Assembly (NCBI RefSeq): GCF_001519065.1
Contig: NZ_KQ954252.1
Coordinates: 267,535 to 331,534 of the forward strand
DNA length: 64,000 nucleotides
Origin: Novosphingobium sp. FSW06-99
GTDB taxonomy: Bacteria > Pseudomonadota > Alphaproteobacteria > Sphingomonadales > Sphingomonadaceae
Reading direction: 5' to 3'
The notes under the pieces were generated by a model. It was not told the origin of the DNA and did not search any database. It worked only from the letters and a program-made list of their open reading frames with translations. Below are positions 17,746 through 27,186 of the stretch, in pieces. Numbering within the stretch: the first letter of the stretch is position 1; every line of letters begins with the position of its first letter. The position numbers were made by a program, and so were the translations under genes.

Positions 17746-18249
17746 TCAGGCTGCGGCGGCGGTTTCGCCCGCGCGCCCGGCAATCTGGTCGAAAATCATC
17801 ACGAGATCGGGGATCAGCACGACATCGCCGCCGCGCCGCACCAGCGCGCGCAGCAACCCGCGCGGCCAGCGCACGCCGAGCGCGGGCGGCGGTTCGGCGT
17901 CGGCCTGGCGCAAGGTGGTCACTTCGTTGACCCGGTCGGTGCCGATCGCCAGGTGCAGCGTTTCGCCACCCAGTTCGAGTTCGAGCACGACCACTCGCGC
18001 ATCGGCCGACAGCGTGTCACGCTGTAGACCGAAGGCGACGTGCAGATTGGCGAGCGGGATCACCGCGCCGCGAAAATTGATCACCGATGCGACCAGCGGA
18101 TGCGCGCCATGAACCATGGTTTCGGGCAGGGGGTCTAGGATTTCGCGGACCAGCCCGGCTTCGATCGCCAGCGTTTCGCCGTGCACGTCGAACGTCAGCA
18201 CTTCGAGCGTGCCATCCTCGGCCCAGCCGATTGTCGTGTTGTCTGCCAT
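17746..18249 (-). CDS. CheW-like coupling protein (copy 2)
   Basis: 167 residues, CheW domain ('[21 protein letters not shown]', '[23 protein letters not shown]', '[14 protein letters not shown]'). It is diverged from the other copy and has an extra N-terminal stretch. The ATG at 18249 has AGGTGG nine bases upstream and lies two bases after the stop of mcp copy 2; it ends 25 bases before mcp copy 1. Two cheW genes each following an mcp suggest receptor-specific coupling, or dose adjustment. Confidence 0.92.
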   Translation of the reverse strand: MADNTTIGWAEDGTLEVLTFDVHGETLAIEAGLVREILDPLPETMVHGAHPLVASVINFRGAVIPLANLHVAFGLQRDTLSADARVVVLELELGGETLHLAIGTDRVNEVTTLRQADAEPPPALGVRWPRGLLRALVRRGGDVVLIPDLVMIFDQIAGRAGETAAAA

Positions 18250-18251
18250 GG

Positions 18252-20072
18252 TCAAGCCACCTTGCCAAATTCGGAGTCCTCGGAATCGGGACCGCCTGTC
18301 GAAAGATCGAGGGCAAACCCGCTCAACCGCGCACGCTGATCGCCGATCGATCCGGCCGTCCGCGCCGGGGTCACCTTGCGCGCGGGTTTGCCCCGGGGCG
18401 GAGCCTTGGCGGTCGGCACGGCTCTGGCCTCCGGCGCCTGTGTGCGTGCGGCGACGCGTATGCCGTGATCGAGCCGGAAATAGGCGATCCCTTGTTGCAG
18501 TTCCTCGGCCTTGGCCGACAACTCGGCTGAAGTGGCTGCGATCTGTTCGGATGCGGCGGAATTCTGCTGGGTCACGCTGTCAAGCTGCTGGATCGCCTGG
18601 TTGATCTGCGAGGTGCCGACATCCTGTTCGCGACACGCCGCGCTGATTTCCGACACCAGTTCAGCGGTGCGGCGGATATCGGGCACCAGCCGGGTCAACA
18701 TGTCGCCAGCTTCCGCGGCGGCGGTTACCGTGCTGGATGACACGGCGCTGATTTCGGCAGCGGCGGACTGGCTGCGTTCGGCCAGTTTGCGCACTTCGCT
18801 GGCGACCACTGCAAAGCCTTTGCCATGTTCGCCCGCGCGGGCCGCTTCGACTGCGGCATTGAGCGCCAGCAGGTCGGTCTGGCGCGCGATTTCCTGCACG
18901 ATACCGATCTTTTCGGCGATCGTGCGCATCGCGACGACGGCCTTTTGCACGGCCACGCCGCTGGTTTCGGCATCCTTGGCCGACTGGCGCGCGATCTTTT
19001 CGGTCTGCGCCGCGTTGTCGGCGTTCTGCTTCACGTTGGCAGCCATCTGCTCGATCGCGGCAGAGGCTTCCTCGGTGCTCGCGGCCTGTTCGCTGGCGCC
19101 TTGCGACACTTGTTCGGAAGTCGACGACAATTGCTGGCTGCCGGCCGCGACATCCTGCGCAACTTGCGAAGTGGTGCCCAGCACGTTGCGCAGACGACCG
19201 ATCATCGCGGCCATGGCATGGCCCAGCTTGTCCTGCGCCGACAATGGCGTGCTGGTCACGGTCAGATCGCCTTCGGCAATCGCCACCGCCACGCCAGCCG
19301 ATTGCGACAGGTTTTCGGCCATCGCGTTGACCTGACCGATCAGGTCGGCAATCTCGTCGTTGGTGCTGACCGCGATACGGGTGTCGACATCGCCCAGCGC
19401 CATTGACCCGATGGCCTCGCCGACACGGGCGATCCCGCGCGAAACCTGCCTGGAAATCCATACCGCGCCGCTGATTGCCGCCACAATCGCTGCCGCGGCA
19501 ATCGCCAGCAGCAGCATGCGGGCATCGACATATGTCTGATTGGCCAGCGCGGCGGCGTCCTTCAACCGCTGTTCCTGCAGCACGACAAGCTGATCGAGCG
19601 TACTGTCGATTGCGTTGGCCAGATCCCGCGAGCGTGTCCGGCTCACTTCGGCTGCTTCATCCGACCGGTCGGCCATGGCCAGCTTGCGCACTTCGTCGCT
19701 GGTCTGGATATAATCATTCCACTTTTGCAGCGCCTGCTGCCACATCGGGCGACCTTCTTCGGACGTGCGGGCAAGTCCCTGGTTAAGCAAATTCTGCATC
19801 GTGTCGCGCGCGGCCAACAGCTTGGTATCGACATCCTTTCGATCTGCCGGACTGGTCGCGAGCACCTCGTTTTTTTCAAGACGCACGACGGCGGACAGCC
19901 GTTCTTCCAACTTTTCGTCGTAGTTGAGGCGGCGGACGGGACCATCGATGAGGTTGTTGATAGTGTCGTCCAGTATGCCCATGCGGCTGACGGCGAACCC
20001 TGCAACCACGAGCAACAGGACAATGATGGCCGCAAATGTCCCGGCGAGCTTCAGCCTGATGGTCGGCCGCAT
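18252..20072 (-). CDS. Methyl-accepting chemotaxis protein (copy 2)
   Basis: 606 residues. Membrane helix (about 9-30), a periplasmic four-helix-bundle-like sensor, second membrane helix (about 186-208), a HAMP region that is longer than in copy 1 (a second HAMP-like '[16 protein letters not shown]' repeat accounts for the extra 40 residues), then the methyl-accepting domain with the usual tip and the shared C-terminal tail ending 'FGKVA'. The ATG at 20072 has AGGAG seven bases upstream. It follows cheA by 23 bases. Confidence 0.95.
   Translation of the reverse strand: MRPTIRLKLAGTFAAIIVLLLVVAGFAVSRMGILDDTINNLIDGPVRRLNYDEKLEERLSAVVRLEKNEVLATSPADRKDVDTKLLAARDTMQNLLNQGLARTSEEGRPMWQQALQKWNDYIQTSDEVRKLAMADRSDEAAEVSRTRSRDLANAIDSTLDQLVVLQEQRLKDAAALANQTYVDARMLLLAIAAAAIVAAISGAVWISRQVSRGIARVGEAIGSMALGDVDTRIAVSTNDEIADLIGQVNAMAENLSQSAGVAVAIAEGDLTVTSTPLSAQDKLGHAMAAMIGRLRNVLGTTSQVAQDVAAGSQQLSSTSEQVSQGASEQAASTEEASAAIEQMAANVKQNADNAAQTEKIARQSAKDAETSGVAVQKAVVAMRTIAEKIGIVQEIARQTDLLALNAAVEAARAGEHGKGFAVVASEVRKLAERSQSAAAEISAVSSSTVTAAAEAGDMLTRLVPDIRRTAELVSEISAACREQDVGTSQINQAIQQLDSVTQQNSAASEQIAATSAELSAKAEELQQGIAYFRLDHGIRVAARTQAPEARAVPTAKAPPRGKPARKVTPARTAGSIGDQRARLSGFALDLSTGGPDSEDSEFGKVA
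18481..19160 (-). repeat. Direct repeat copy B: mcp signalling domain
   Basis: Partner of 16246-16925; see that entry. The 180 bases matching 16681-16800 and 16441-16500 show no difference at all. Confidence 0.85.
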
Positions 20073-20095
20073 GATCAAACTCCTAGAAAGATGGT

Positions 20096-22036
20096 TCAGC
20101 CGACCGCGCGCAGCCGGTCTTCCCGACCGCCCGCAGCGGCGAGCAGATGTCCGATGTCGAGGATAAGCGCGACTGTGCCGTCGCCCAGGATGGTGGCGCC
20201 GGCAAAGGCGGCGGCGCCTTTCTGCAAGGGCGACATCGATTTGATCACGGTCTGGTGGCTGCCGATGATCTGGTCGACCACCAGCCCTACGCGCGACGAA
20301 CCGCTGGCCACCACCACGATTTTCTGGAACGGGTCGGCCGGTTCGCTGACCGCGAACAAGTCGCGCAGCCGCACAAACGGCACCAGCCGCTCGCGCAGCG
20401 TGATCAGGCTGCGGCCCTGCGACCGGGTATCGTCGGCGGTGCTCAGTTCAAGGCATTCCTCGACCGCCGCCAGGGGCAGCACGTACCGGCCCGAACCGAC
20501 GCGCACCAGCAGCCCCTCGATGATCGCCAGCGTCAGCGGAATGCGCAGCGAGATCGTGCTGCCGTGTCCCGGCTGGCTGGCAATCTCGATCGTGCCGCGC
20601 AGGGCTTCGATGGTGCGCTTGACCACGTCCATGCCGACGCCCCGGCCCGACAGGCTGGTAACTTTGGTGGCGGTTGAAAAACCGGGGTGAAAGATGAACT
20701 GGATCAGGTCGTGATCGGGGATCGGCGCGCCGGGTTCGATCAAGCCGTTGGCCTCGGCACGGGCGCGCACGCGGTCGATATCGATGCCCCGGCCATCGTC
20801 GGTGATGGTGATCACCACCTGGCCGCCCGACTGGCACGCGGCCAGACGCACCGTGCCGGTGGGCGATTTGCCCGCCGCGCGCCGCGCCTCGGCATCTTCC
20901 AGCCCGTGGTCGCAACTGTTGCGCACCAGATGGACCAGCGGATCGAACAGGCGTTCGACCACTGTCTTGTCAACTTCGGTGCCTTCGCCTTCGATTTCCA
21001 GATTGATGTCCTTGCCCGTCTCGCCCGCCAGATCGTGGACCAGGCGGCGGAACCGGCCGAACAGTTGCGCCACCGGCACCATGCGCAAGACCATCATGGT
21101 CGTGCGCAATTCGCCCGACAGGCGTTCGATTTCCTCGGATACCGAGCGCAGCGCGATGTTTTCGTTGCTGCTGGCGATCTGCGACAGGCGGCTTTGCGCG
21201 ATCACCAGTTCGCCCACCCGGTTCATCACCGCGTCGAGCCGGTCGGCCGGGACGCGCACGGTTTCCACAGGCGCAGTGCGGGTCTGTTCGGTGCGCGGAT
21301 CGGGATCGGGCTCGCCGTGGTCGGCGCTGGCCTGCGGGGCCGCGTCGGCAGGTTCCAGCGCGGTCAGTTCCAGTTCCATGTCGTCGAGCACGAACAGGAA
21401 CACATCCTCGATCGCTTCCCTGCTGACCGCGCCGGTCAGCGTGATATCCCAGCCGATATGGCAATGGGCGGGATCGAGATCGGGCAGCGGCGGGATCGCA
21501 TCGAGCAGCGCGGTAACCTGGCAGGGGCCCAACTCGGCAAGTTCGGCCAGCAGCGCCAGCGGATTGATCCCGCGCGCCATGGCATCGGGGGCAATGCGGA
21601 ACCGCAGATGCCAGCCACCGCCGGCAGGCTGGGGCACCGGCGCCGTCTCGCCTTTGGGCGCACCGGTGGCCTTGGCCATTTCGGTTTCGAGCTGGGCCAG
21701 GAGTGTTGCCCCGGCGTCGTCCTTCGCCTCGCCATGCAACAGGCGACGCATATGGTCGCACGCCGCCAGAATCACCGACACCAGAGGGCCGGTCGCGGGC
21801 ACCTGACCCTTGCGCACCTGATCGAACGCGGTTTCGCAATGGTGGGTAAAATTGGCCAGCGCATCAAAGCCGAACATCGCGCCCGACCCCTTGACGGTGT
21901 GCAGCCCGCGAAACACCGCGTTGATCACCGCCATGTCGTCGAGCCGCTCGTTCAGATCGAGCAGCGCGCTTTCCACCGCATCGAGCACATCGGAAGCTTC
22001 GACCAGAAAGGCGGCAATCGGATCATCACTGCTCAT
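20096..22036 (-). CDS. cheA: CheA, chemotaxis histidine kinase
   Basis: 646 residues. Hpt domain with the phospho-accepting His46 in '[13 protein letters not shown]'; a middle region (about 140-235) in the place of the CheY-binding P2 domain; dimerization helices ('[25 protein letters not shown]'); ATPase domain with '[17 protein letters not shown]' (N box), 'DDGRGID' (G1) and '[10 protein letters not shown]' (G2); and a C-terminal CheW-like domain ('[21 protein letters not shown]'). It phosphorylates CheY and CheB in response to the receptors. The ATG overlaps the cheY stop as ATGA, so the two are translationally coupled. Confidence 0.97.
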   Translation of the reverse strand: MSSDDPIAAFLVEASDVLDAVESALLDLNERLDDMAVINAVFRGLHTVKGSGAMFGFDALANFTHHCETAFDQVRKGQVPATGPLVSVILAACDHMRRLLHGEAKDDAGATLLAQLETEMAKATGAPKGETAPVPQPAGGGWHLRFRIAPDAMARGINPLALLAELAELGPCQVTALLDAIPPLPDLDPAHCHIGWDITLTGAVSREAIEDVFLFVLDDMELELTALEPADAAPQASADHGEPDPDPRTEQTRTAPVETVRVPADRLDAVMNRVGELVIAQSRLSQIASSNENIALRSVSEEIERLSGELRTTMMVLRMVPVAQLFGRFRRLVHDLAGETGKDINLEIEGEGTEVDKTVVERLFDPLVHLVRNSCDHGLEDAEARRAAGKSPTGTVRLAACQSGGQVVITITDDGRGIDIDRVRARAEANGLIEPGAPIPDHDLIQFIFHPGFSTATKVTSLSGRGVGMDVVKRTIEALRGTIEIASQPGHGSTISLRIPLTLAIIEGLLVRVGSGRYVLPLAAVEECLELSTADDTRSQGRSLITLRERLVPFVRLRDLFAVSEPADPFQKIVVVASGSSRVGLVVDQIIGSHQTVIKSMSPLQKGAAAFAGATILGDGTVALILDIGHLLAAAGGREDRLRAVG

Positions 22037-22401
22037 CGACCCAGCACCTTCTTGGCTACGCGCACGATCTGGTCGGGCTGAAATGGCTTGACCAGCCAGC
22101 CGGTCGCCCCGGCGGCCTTGGCCTGCGCCTTGACCCCGTCATCGCTTTCGGTGGTGACAAAGATCACCGGAATACCTGCGCAGCCGGGCAGGCGGCGCAA
22201 TTCGCGGATCATCGTCAGCCCGTCCATGCGCGGCATGTTGAGATCGGTGACGACCATGTCGAACCGTCCGGCGCCCAGCTTGGCCAGTCCTTCGGCGCCA
22301 TCTCCGGCCTCGGTCACGGTGTAGCCCGCGCCCGACAGGGCGATGCGGATCGCCATGCGCACGCTGGCGCTGTCGTCGACGGTCAAAATCGATGCAGTCA
22401 T
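22033..22401 (-). CDS. cheY: CheY-type response regulator
   Basis: 122 residues, a stand-alone receiver: '[14 protein letters not shown]' (acidic pocket), 'FDMVVTDLNMPRMDG' (phospho-acceptor Asp), 'VIFVTTES' (Thr), 'WLVKPFQPDQ' (Lys). It carries the kinase signal to the flagellar motor or, in some systems, to other outputs. Start ATG at 22401 overlaps the stop of the STAS gene (ATGA). Confidence 0.95.
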   Translation of the reverse strand: MTASILTVDDSASVRMAIRIALSGAGYTVTEAGDGAEGLAKLGAGRFDMVVTDLNMPRMDGLTMIRELRRLPGCAGIPVIFVTTESDDGVKAQAKAAGATGWLVKPFQPDQIVRVAKKVLGR

Positions 22402-22694
22402 GGTTGATCGGCTCCATGGGTCCAGAATGGAATCGAGGTGTCGTCGCCAATGCCGGCCCGCGCGAGCACGTCGCGCACCGCTACGGGGGCGGGCGCAGCC
22501 AGGCGAAGCTGTGCGCCAACCGCGTCCGCGTGGCGCCGGGCGGATTCGATGATCTGGACAAAGCCGAGATCGGCGGACGTGATCCCGCCGATATCGAGCA
22601 CGGTGGTTGTGCCGGGTGTAATTGAATCGAGCAATTCGCGCTGTAAATCGCCGCCGTTACGCAGATCCTGGTCGCCGCAGAGTGTCAGTGTCAT
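22398..22694 (-). CDS. STAS-domain protein heading the che operon
   Basis: 98 residues. The fold is readable from 'LCGDQDLRNGGDLQRELLD' (strand-helix), 'TTTVLDIGGITSADLGFVQIIESARRHA' (the SpoIIAA/MlaB-like loop, where a phosphorylatable Ser would sit at 'TSADLG') and a C-terminal helix. Stand-alone STAS proteins act as anti-anti-sigma factors or as scaffold partners; in front of che genes the role is not established. I use the ATG at 22694 with GAGG at about -13; a longer frame reaches 22721. Its stop overlaps cheY. Confidence 0.8.
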   Translation of the reverse strand: MTLTLCGDQDLRNGGDLQRELLDSITPGTTTVLDIGGITSADLGFVQIIESARRHADAVGAQLRLAAPAPVAVRDVLARAGIGDDTSIPFWTHGADQP

Positions 22695-22771
22695 GCCCGG
22701 ATACCTCGTGTGTCCGGACATTCCTTAAGGCGGCACGACTTAATTCAGACCATGCCCATAGTTCTGGAATG

Positions 22772-24028
22772 CTACGTATCGGGCGCAAGTGTGCGGCGGC
22801 GCGGCGCCAGTGTTTCACGCTGTGTCAGCCAGATCAGCGCGGCGAGCGAAAAGGCCACGGCCGCGCTCGACATGGCGGTGGCCATGCCGGCGCTTTCGGC
22901 GATGCGCGCGGTAATCAGCGGCGCGAAAAAGCTGATCAGGCGGCCCCAGTTGAAAATCGACGCGGCGGTCGATTGCAGATGTGGGGGATAGAGTTCGGCC
23001 ATCCACGCGCCCCAGATCACACTGGAACACAATGTCGCGCCATAGACCAGGCCCAGCAGTTTCAGCACCAGCACATCCGATGGCACCAGCAGATATCCGG
23101 CGATGGCGAGGGCGGCGATGAAAAACCCGATCGCGTTGAACCGGCGGCCAAACCGGTCTGCCGCCCAGCCCCAGAAAAACCCGCCCGCGATATTGCCGGT
23201 GAATTGCCAGGCGACCAGTTGCCCGGCCAGCGCCGCCGACAAGTGGCGTTCGCCGGTCAGATACGTGGTCAGCCAGCCGCTGAAGGCGGCATAGCCAAAG
23301 AAATTGAGCCCGGTCATCGCCGCCAGCGCCAGCGTCTGGCGGCGCACGGCGGGGGCAAACAGTTCGCTGATCGGCAGCGCGGCGCCCTTGCGCCGCACCA
23401 GATCGATCGCCGACCCGGCCGGGATCAGCGCATAGCCCGCCATCGCCAGCACCAGCGGCGGAATGCCGCCGCCCCACAGCAGCACGCGCCAGTTGCCCGG
23501 CCCGACCTGGCCCATGGCAAAGCCCAGCGCGACGATCGCCAGGCTGAAACAGGCGTTGAGCAGGCTGGCCAGCCGCCCGCGCACGCCGGGCCCGAACAAG
23601 TTGACATAGATGCCCACCCCGACCGGAAAGCTGGCGCCGGTAAACAGCCCCAGCGCAAACCGTTGTGCCAGCAATTCGGGATAGGAGGCGACCCAGGCCC
23701 CGGCGATCAGCATCGCGCCATAGCCCGCCACCAGCAACGGAAACATCCGCCGCCGCCCGAACCGGTCGGCCAGTTGCCCGATCACCACTGCGCCGATCAG
23801 CGCGCCCGCGCCTTGCGCCGAATAGGCCGATCCCGCCGCCACCAGCGACAGATCGAGCGAGGCGCGGATGAACGGACGCAGCACGTCGACCGTGTTCCAC
23901 GCCCAGCCATAGAGAAATTCGCACACCATCAGCAGTGCAAAGATTGCCACCTGCCGCACCAGCCCCGGCCGGGGCGGGGCAGATGCGACGGCGTGGCGGG
24001 GCAGGGGTTCGCTGATGGCGGTGGTCAT
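22772..24028 (-). CDS. MFS transporter, aromatic/organic-acid symporter type
   Basis: 418 residues, 12 membrane helices. The loop 'GQLADRFGRRRMFP' between helices 2 and 3 and 'GWAADRFGRRFN' between 8 and 9 are the paired MFS signature; the arrangement resembles the AAHS/SHS organic-acid:H+ symporters. It is the last gene of the minus-strand set hydrolase - NTF2-fold protein - MFS, six bases after the NTF2-fold gene stop, and therefore under the palindrome at 26030. Probable role: uptake across the inner membrane of the compound, or of a hydrolysis product, handled by this locus. Start ATG at 24028. Confidence 0.88.
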   Translation of the reverse strand: MTTAISEPLPRHAVASAPPRPGLVRQVAIFALLMVCEFLYGWAWNTVDVLRPFIRASLDLSLVAAGSAYSAQGAGALIGAVVIGQLADRFGRRRMFPLLVAGYGAMLIAGAWVASYPELLAQRFALGLFTGASFPVGVGIYVNLFGPGVRGRLASLLNACFSLAIVALGFAMGQVGPGNWRVLLWGGGIPPLVLAMAGYALIPAGSAIDLVRRKGAALPISELFAPAVRRQTLALAAMTGLNFFGYAAFSGWLTTYLTGERHLSAALAGQLVAWQFTGNIAGGFFWGWAADRFGRRFNAIGFFIAALAIAGYLLVPSDVLVLKLLGLVYGATLCSSVIWGAWMAELYPPHLQSTAASIFNWGRLISFFAPLITARIAESAGMATAMSSAAVAFSLAALIWLTQRETLAPRRRTLAPDT

Positions 24029-24033
24029 CGCGA

Positions 24034-25164
24034 TCAGGCCGCGGCCTGGATCGCGGCGAGCTTCAACTGCACCAGCATCGAAAATTCGTCATAGACCGCC
24101 CATTCGTCGATGATCTTGCCATCGCGCACGTGGAAATGGGTGACGCCCATCACCGACAGATGGTGCCCGGTCGGCACGCCGAGCGAGCCATAGCCCAGGT
24201 GATGGCCATCGATCAGCCAGCGCACGGCATATTTCACGCCGCCTTCTTCGCTGTCGACCGAACAGATGTGTTGCGGCACGAACGCGGCATCGGGGATCAT
24301 CGCCACCAGCTTGATGGTCTGCTGCAACACGGCGGCCACGCCATAGAGTTCGCGCATAAGCGGCCCGTGCCACTGGCAATTGGCGGCATAGATATCGCTG
24401 ATCGTGCCGAACATGCGCTGGTTATAGATGCGGTGCAGCCAGCGCAGCAGCTCTGCCTCGCCCTCGGTATGGGCGATCGACAGGTCGGCGGCGCTTTCGG
24501 GCGGATATTGGCCGAGCAGGCGGCGGTTTTCCGACAAATCGAGCACGGTTTCACCCGAATCGAATTTCCGTTGCGCCAACGCCTGCGCAAAGACGTGCGG
24601 ATCGAGGCCGACCTGGACCAGCGGTCCCATGTTGTCGCGCACGATCCATTCCTTGTAGATGCGGTTTTCCAGGATCATGCAATCGGCCACGGTGCGCGTG
24701 CAGAACGTGCGCCCGGTCGGTTTGCCCCAACTGCCAAATTCGGTGTGGCGCCCCAGACCATGCGTCATGTGGCTGGTGTAGAACCCGTTTACGTCATCGC
24801 CGTTCCAGATCACCTGTTGCGCCATGCCGCGCCGGTCGGGAAATTCGGCCAGTCGCTGGATGGTGTCGCGAATGTGGGTTTCGCGATCATACATCGTGCC
24901 CAGTGTGGTGTAGGCCACGCAATTGTGCGTGTAATGGGTATAGATCAGCCCGACATCGCGTTCGTCCCAGATACGGTGGGTGCAACGGATGATGTAATCG
25001 ACGATATCGGTGTAGCAATCGTCAAACCCGCGCATCGATTGCACGCGCGCGCGGTTTTCGGGCACCAATTGGGTGAAATCGCGGCGCTCGACTTGCAGGA
25101 CGCGGCCATTGTCGACCGCCACGGGAGCAGCGGCGGGTTTTTTGGGGGAAGGGCTGTCAGTCAC
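24034..25164 (-). CDS. Tandem SnoaL/NTF2-like protein
   Basis: 376 residues with two similar halves, each of the NTF2/SnoaL alpha+beta cone: 'FDDCYTDIVDYIIRCTHRIWDERDVGLIYTHYTHN' in the first, 'EAELLRWLHRIYNQRMFGTISDIYAANCQWHG' in the second, each followed by strands containing HxH-like or WxxDxxH segments ('MGVTHFHVRDGKIIDEWAVYDEFSML'). SnoaL-like proteins are cyclases, isomerases, hydratases or lyases; none of these can be chosen here. GTG start at 25164 overlaps the hydrolase stop (GTGA). Its presence between a hydrolase and a permease argues for a catabolic enzyme. Confidence 0.75.
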   Translation of the reverse strand: MTDSPSPKKPAAAPVAVDNGRVLQVERRDFTQLVPENRARVQSMRGFDDCYTDIVDYIIRCTHRIWDERDVGLIYTHYTHNCVAYTTLGTMYDRETHIRDTIQRLAEFPDRRGMAQQVIWNGDDVNGFYTSHMTHGLGRHTEFGSWGKPTGRTFCTRTVADCMILENRIYKEWIVRDNMGPLVQVGLDPHVFAQALAQRKFDSGETVLDLSENRRLLGQYPPESAADLSIAHTEGEAELLRWLHRIYNQRMFGTISDIYAANCQWHGPLMRELYGVAAVLQQTIKLVAMIPDAAFVPQHICSVDSEEGGVKYAVRWLIDGHHLGYGSLGVPTGHHLSVMGVTHFHVRDGKIIDEWAVYDEFSMLVQLKLAAIQAAA

Positions 25165-25928
25165 GAAACCTCCATGGGTGAAGAGCGCTCAATCGGGGTG
25201 TGGCCGGTGGTAAGCCAGTCGCCAAGCGCAGTCGCGCAGGCGTCGGGTGCTTCCAGCGGCAGAAAATGTCCGGCCTCGGCGATCATCCGCAAGGTTGCGC
25301 AAGGCAAGCCCCCGGCCAGTTCCTGTTGCAACAAGGGCGGCGCGATCGCATCGCGCGCGCCGCCCAGCACGAGCGCAGGCATCGCCATCGACGCCAGCCG
25401 CGCGCGTTTGTCGTTGCGGGTCAGCGCCAGTTCGGTCTGTTGGCGCAGTGTGTCGGGCGGCGCGGCGCGGGCCATGGCGATGATCGATGCGCGCAAGGCC
25501 GCATCGTTGAGCCGCGACGGGGCAACCGAACGCGGCCACAGCACATTGCCGACCAGATCTTCGGGCGCCAGATCGGCGATCGCGCGGCGCATCGGGCAAT
25601 CCGCCGCCGGGACAGCACGCGCATTGCCCGCAATCAGCACCAAGGCGGCAACCCGCTCCGGCGCGCGGGCGGCGATATGCAGCGCAACGATCGCACCGAG
25701 CGAAAATCCCACCGCGATGAACCGGGGCGGCGCCTCGGCCAGAATGGCGCCGGCCTGGCTGTGGACATTGTCATACCCGGTCATCGTGCCATGGTGCACG
25801 GTGCGCCCGGCCATCGCCGGGCCGCCGTTGAGCGCGGCCAGCATTGGTGCAAACACCCGTGCATCGCACAAAGTGCCGGGCAGCATCAGCAGGGGTGCGG
25901 CGCGATCGATCGCCACGGGCGCAGGCAT
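25161..25928 (-). CDS. Alpha/beta hydrolase
   Basis: 255 residues. 'LLMLPGTLCDARVF' carries the oxyanion-hole region, 'AVGFSLGAIVAL' the GxSxG nucleophile elbow, 'GARDAIAPP' the acid and 'EAGHFLPLEAP' the His. The architecture fits carboxylesterases, lactonases and meta-cleavage-type C-C hydrolases. The start ATG at 25928 is the first after the intergenic palindrome; the much longer open frame that continues upstream is antisense to the cupin gene. First gene of the three-gene minus-strand operon that ends with the MFS carrier. Confidence 0.88.
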   Translation of the reverse strand: MPAPVAIDRAAPLLMLPGTLCDARVFAPMLAALNGGPAMAGRTVHHGTMTGYDNVHSQAGAILAEAPPRFIAVGFSLGAIVALHIAARAPERVAALVLIAGNARAVPAADCPMRRAIADLAPEDLVGNVLWPRSVAPSRLNDAALRASIIAMARAAPPDTLRQQTELALTRNDKRARLASMAMPALVLGGARDAIAPPLLQQELAGGLPCATLRMIAEAGHFLPLEAPDACATALGDWLTTGHTPIERSSPMEVS

Positions 25929-26029
25929 GCAGTCTCCCCACAGGCCCTGGTGCGGCCTGCATCTTGAAAATTTTGTAGCACGGCACGCGCCTTGCGGCTT
26001 GCGCTGCGACGGGCAATGGCTTAGCACAA

Positions 26030-26045
26030 TTGCATTCGAATGCAA
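26030..26045. promoter_or_regulatory. LacI-family operator TTGCATTCGAATGCAA (site 1)
   Basis: A perfect 16-bp palindrome with central CG in the 168-base region between the divergent hydrolase operon (start 25928, minus) and the bicupin (start 26097, plus). The same sequence recurs perfectly at 37038 and with changes at 28535 and 29865. It should control both flanking transcripts. Confidence 0.8.
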
Positions 26046-26096
26046 GAGGCGCGCTGGCCCTGTCTCGACACAGCCGGGCGGTGTTGCCCCCCAACC

Positions 26097-27128
26097 ATGG
26101 AGCAAAGTGTGACCGAATGGACCAACGAGGCCATGGCTGCGCGGCTTGTCCGCTATGCCGATCTCGTGCCCTGCCGCACCGCCTTTATCGACACCCGCAC
26201 GCCGGGTTCGACCGAGAAGGAAAATTTCACGATCATCGGCGCCGGGGTGTCGGAAAGCGCGGACCAGTTCGTGCACATCACCCAGCCGCACGGCTTCAAC
26301 ATCGGCGCCGCGCGTCAGCCGGGGGGCTGCGTCAATTCGCAGCACAGCCATGAAACCGCCGAAGTGTTCGTGGTACATTCGGGCCAGTGGCGGCTGCTGT
26401 TCGGACCCAATCGCGAAGACGGCACGCTCGACATCGGGCCCGGCGATGTCGTCTCGGTGCCGACGCGGATGTTTCGCGGGTTCGAAAACATCGGCGATCA
26501 CACGGGATTTCTGTGGGTCGTGCTGGGCGAGGATGATCCGGGCCGGGTGACCTGGGCCCCGGCGGTGTTCGAGGCGGCGGCCGATCACGGGCTGCGGCTG
26601 AGCAAGAGCGGCATGCTGATCGACACCAGCAGCGGCGAAGCAGTCTTGCGCGAAGCGGAAATGGCCGAGGCGATCGATCCGCAGGCGACGGCGGACCTCG
26701 CCACGCCGTCGCTCGACCGGCTGATGCAATGCGTGGCGCGTGCCGATGCGCGACCGGGCAATCCGGATTCGCCGCTCGCCGCCGAGGGCGTTGCCGAAGC
26801 CGGGGTGATCGTGCCGCAGGCGACGTCTGACGGCTTTGCCGCCGGGCCGATCGTCGGCTGGTGGCGCCACGGCTTCAACTTGCGCCAGTTGACTCTGCAA
26901 TCGGGCGCCTATGTGCCGCATCACAGCCGCGCCGAGGCCGAAGTGCTGTTCATCCAGAGCGGCACACTCGAAGTGAGCTGGCCCGAAGGCAGCCTGATCA
27001 TGGGGGCGGGCGATACGCTGACTGTGCCGATCGGTCTGCCCCGCGCGTTCCGCAACACCGCCTCGGTGCCATGTGTGGCCTTCGTGGTGCGCGGCACCGA
27101 CGATCCGGCGCGGCCGGTGTTCGCCTGA
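26097..27128 (+). CDS. Bicupin protein (possible dioxygenase or isomerase)
   Basis: 343 residues with two cupin barrels. The first (about 75-155) has 'HSHETAEVFVVHSG' (metal ligands H-x-H-x3-E) and 'GPGDVVSVPTRMFRGFENIG' as the second motif; the second (about 255-335) has 'PHHSRAEAEVLFIQSG' and 'GAGDTLTVPIGLPRAFRN'. Both halves therefore keep plausible metal ligands. Such proteins include gentisate and other ring-cleaving dioxygenases, but also sugar isomerases and quercetinase-like enzymes. The ATG at 26097 has only a poor ribosome-binding sequence. Divergent from the hydrolase operon across operator site 1 and ended by a strong terminator. Confidence 0.8.
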   Translation: MEQSVTEWTNEAMAARLVRYADLVPCRTAFIDTRTPGSTEKENFTIIGAGVSESADQFVHITQPHGFNIGAARQPGGCVNSQHSHETAEVFVVHSGQWRLLFGPNREDGTLDIGPGDVVSVPTRMFRGFENIGDHTGFLWVVLGEDDPGRVTWAPAVFEAAADHGLRLSKSGMLIDTSSGEAVLREAEMAEAIDPQATADLATPSLDRLMQCVARADARPGNPDSPLAAEGVAEAGVIVPQATSDGFAAGPIVGWWRHGFNLRQLTLQSGAYVPHHSRAEAEVLFIQSGTLEVSWPEGSLIMGAGDTLTVPIGLPRAFRNTASVPCVAFVVRGTDDPARPVFA

Positions 27129-27149
27129 TCGCACAAGCCCGAATGGTCG

Positions 27150-27179
27150 ACGGCGGCGCGGGCCCACCCGCGCCGCCGT
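27150..27179. terminator. Bidirectional terminator between bicupin and hisD-like gene
   Basis: A perfect 13-bp GC-rich stem with a CCCA loop and a short T run lies between convergent stop codons at 27128 and 27187. Confidence 0.85.
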
Positions 27180-27186
27180 TTTCGTA

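Noticed and set aside
22701..22710. TGTCCGGACA palindrome upstream of the STAS gene
   Set aside because: Perfect but only 10 bp, CCGG-centred and very GC-rich, with no second copy near another gene; not enough to call an operator.
25929..27167. Minus-strand extension of the hydrolase frame to 668 codons
   Set aside because: The extra part crosses an operator and is antisense to the bicupin. The hydrolase begins with its first strand at 25928.
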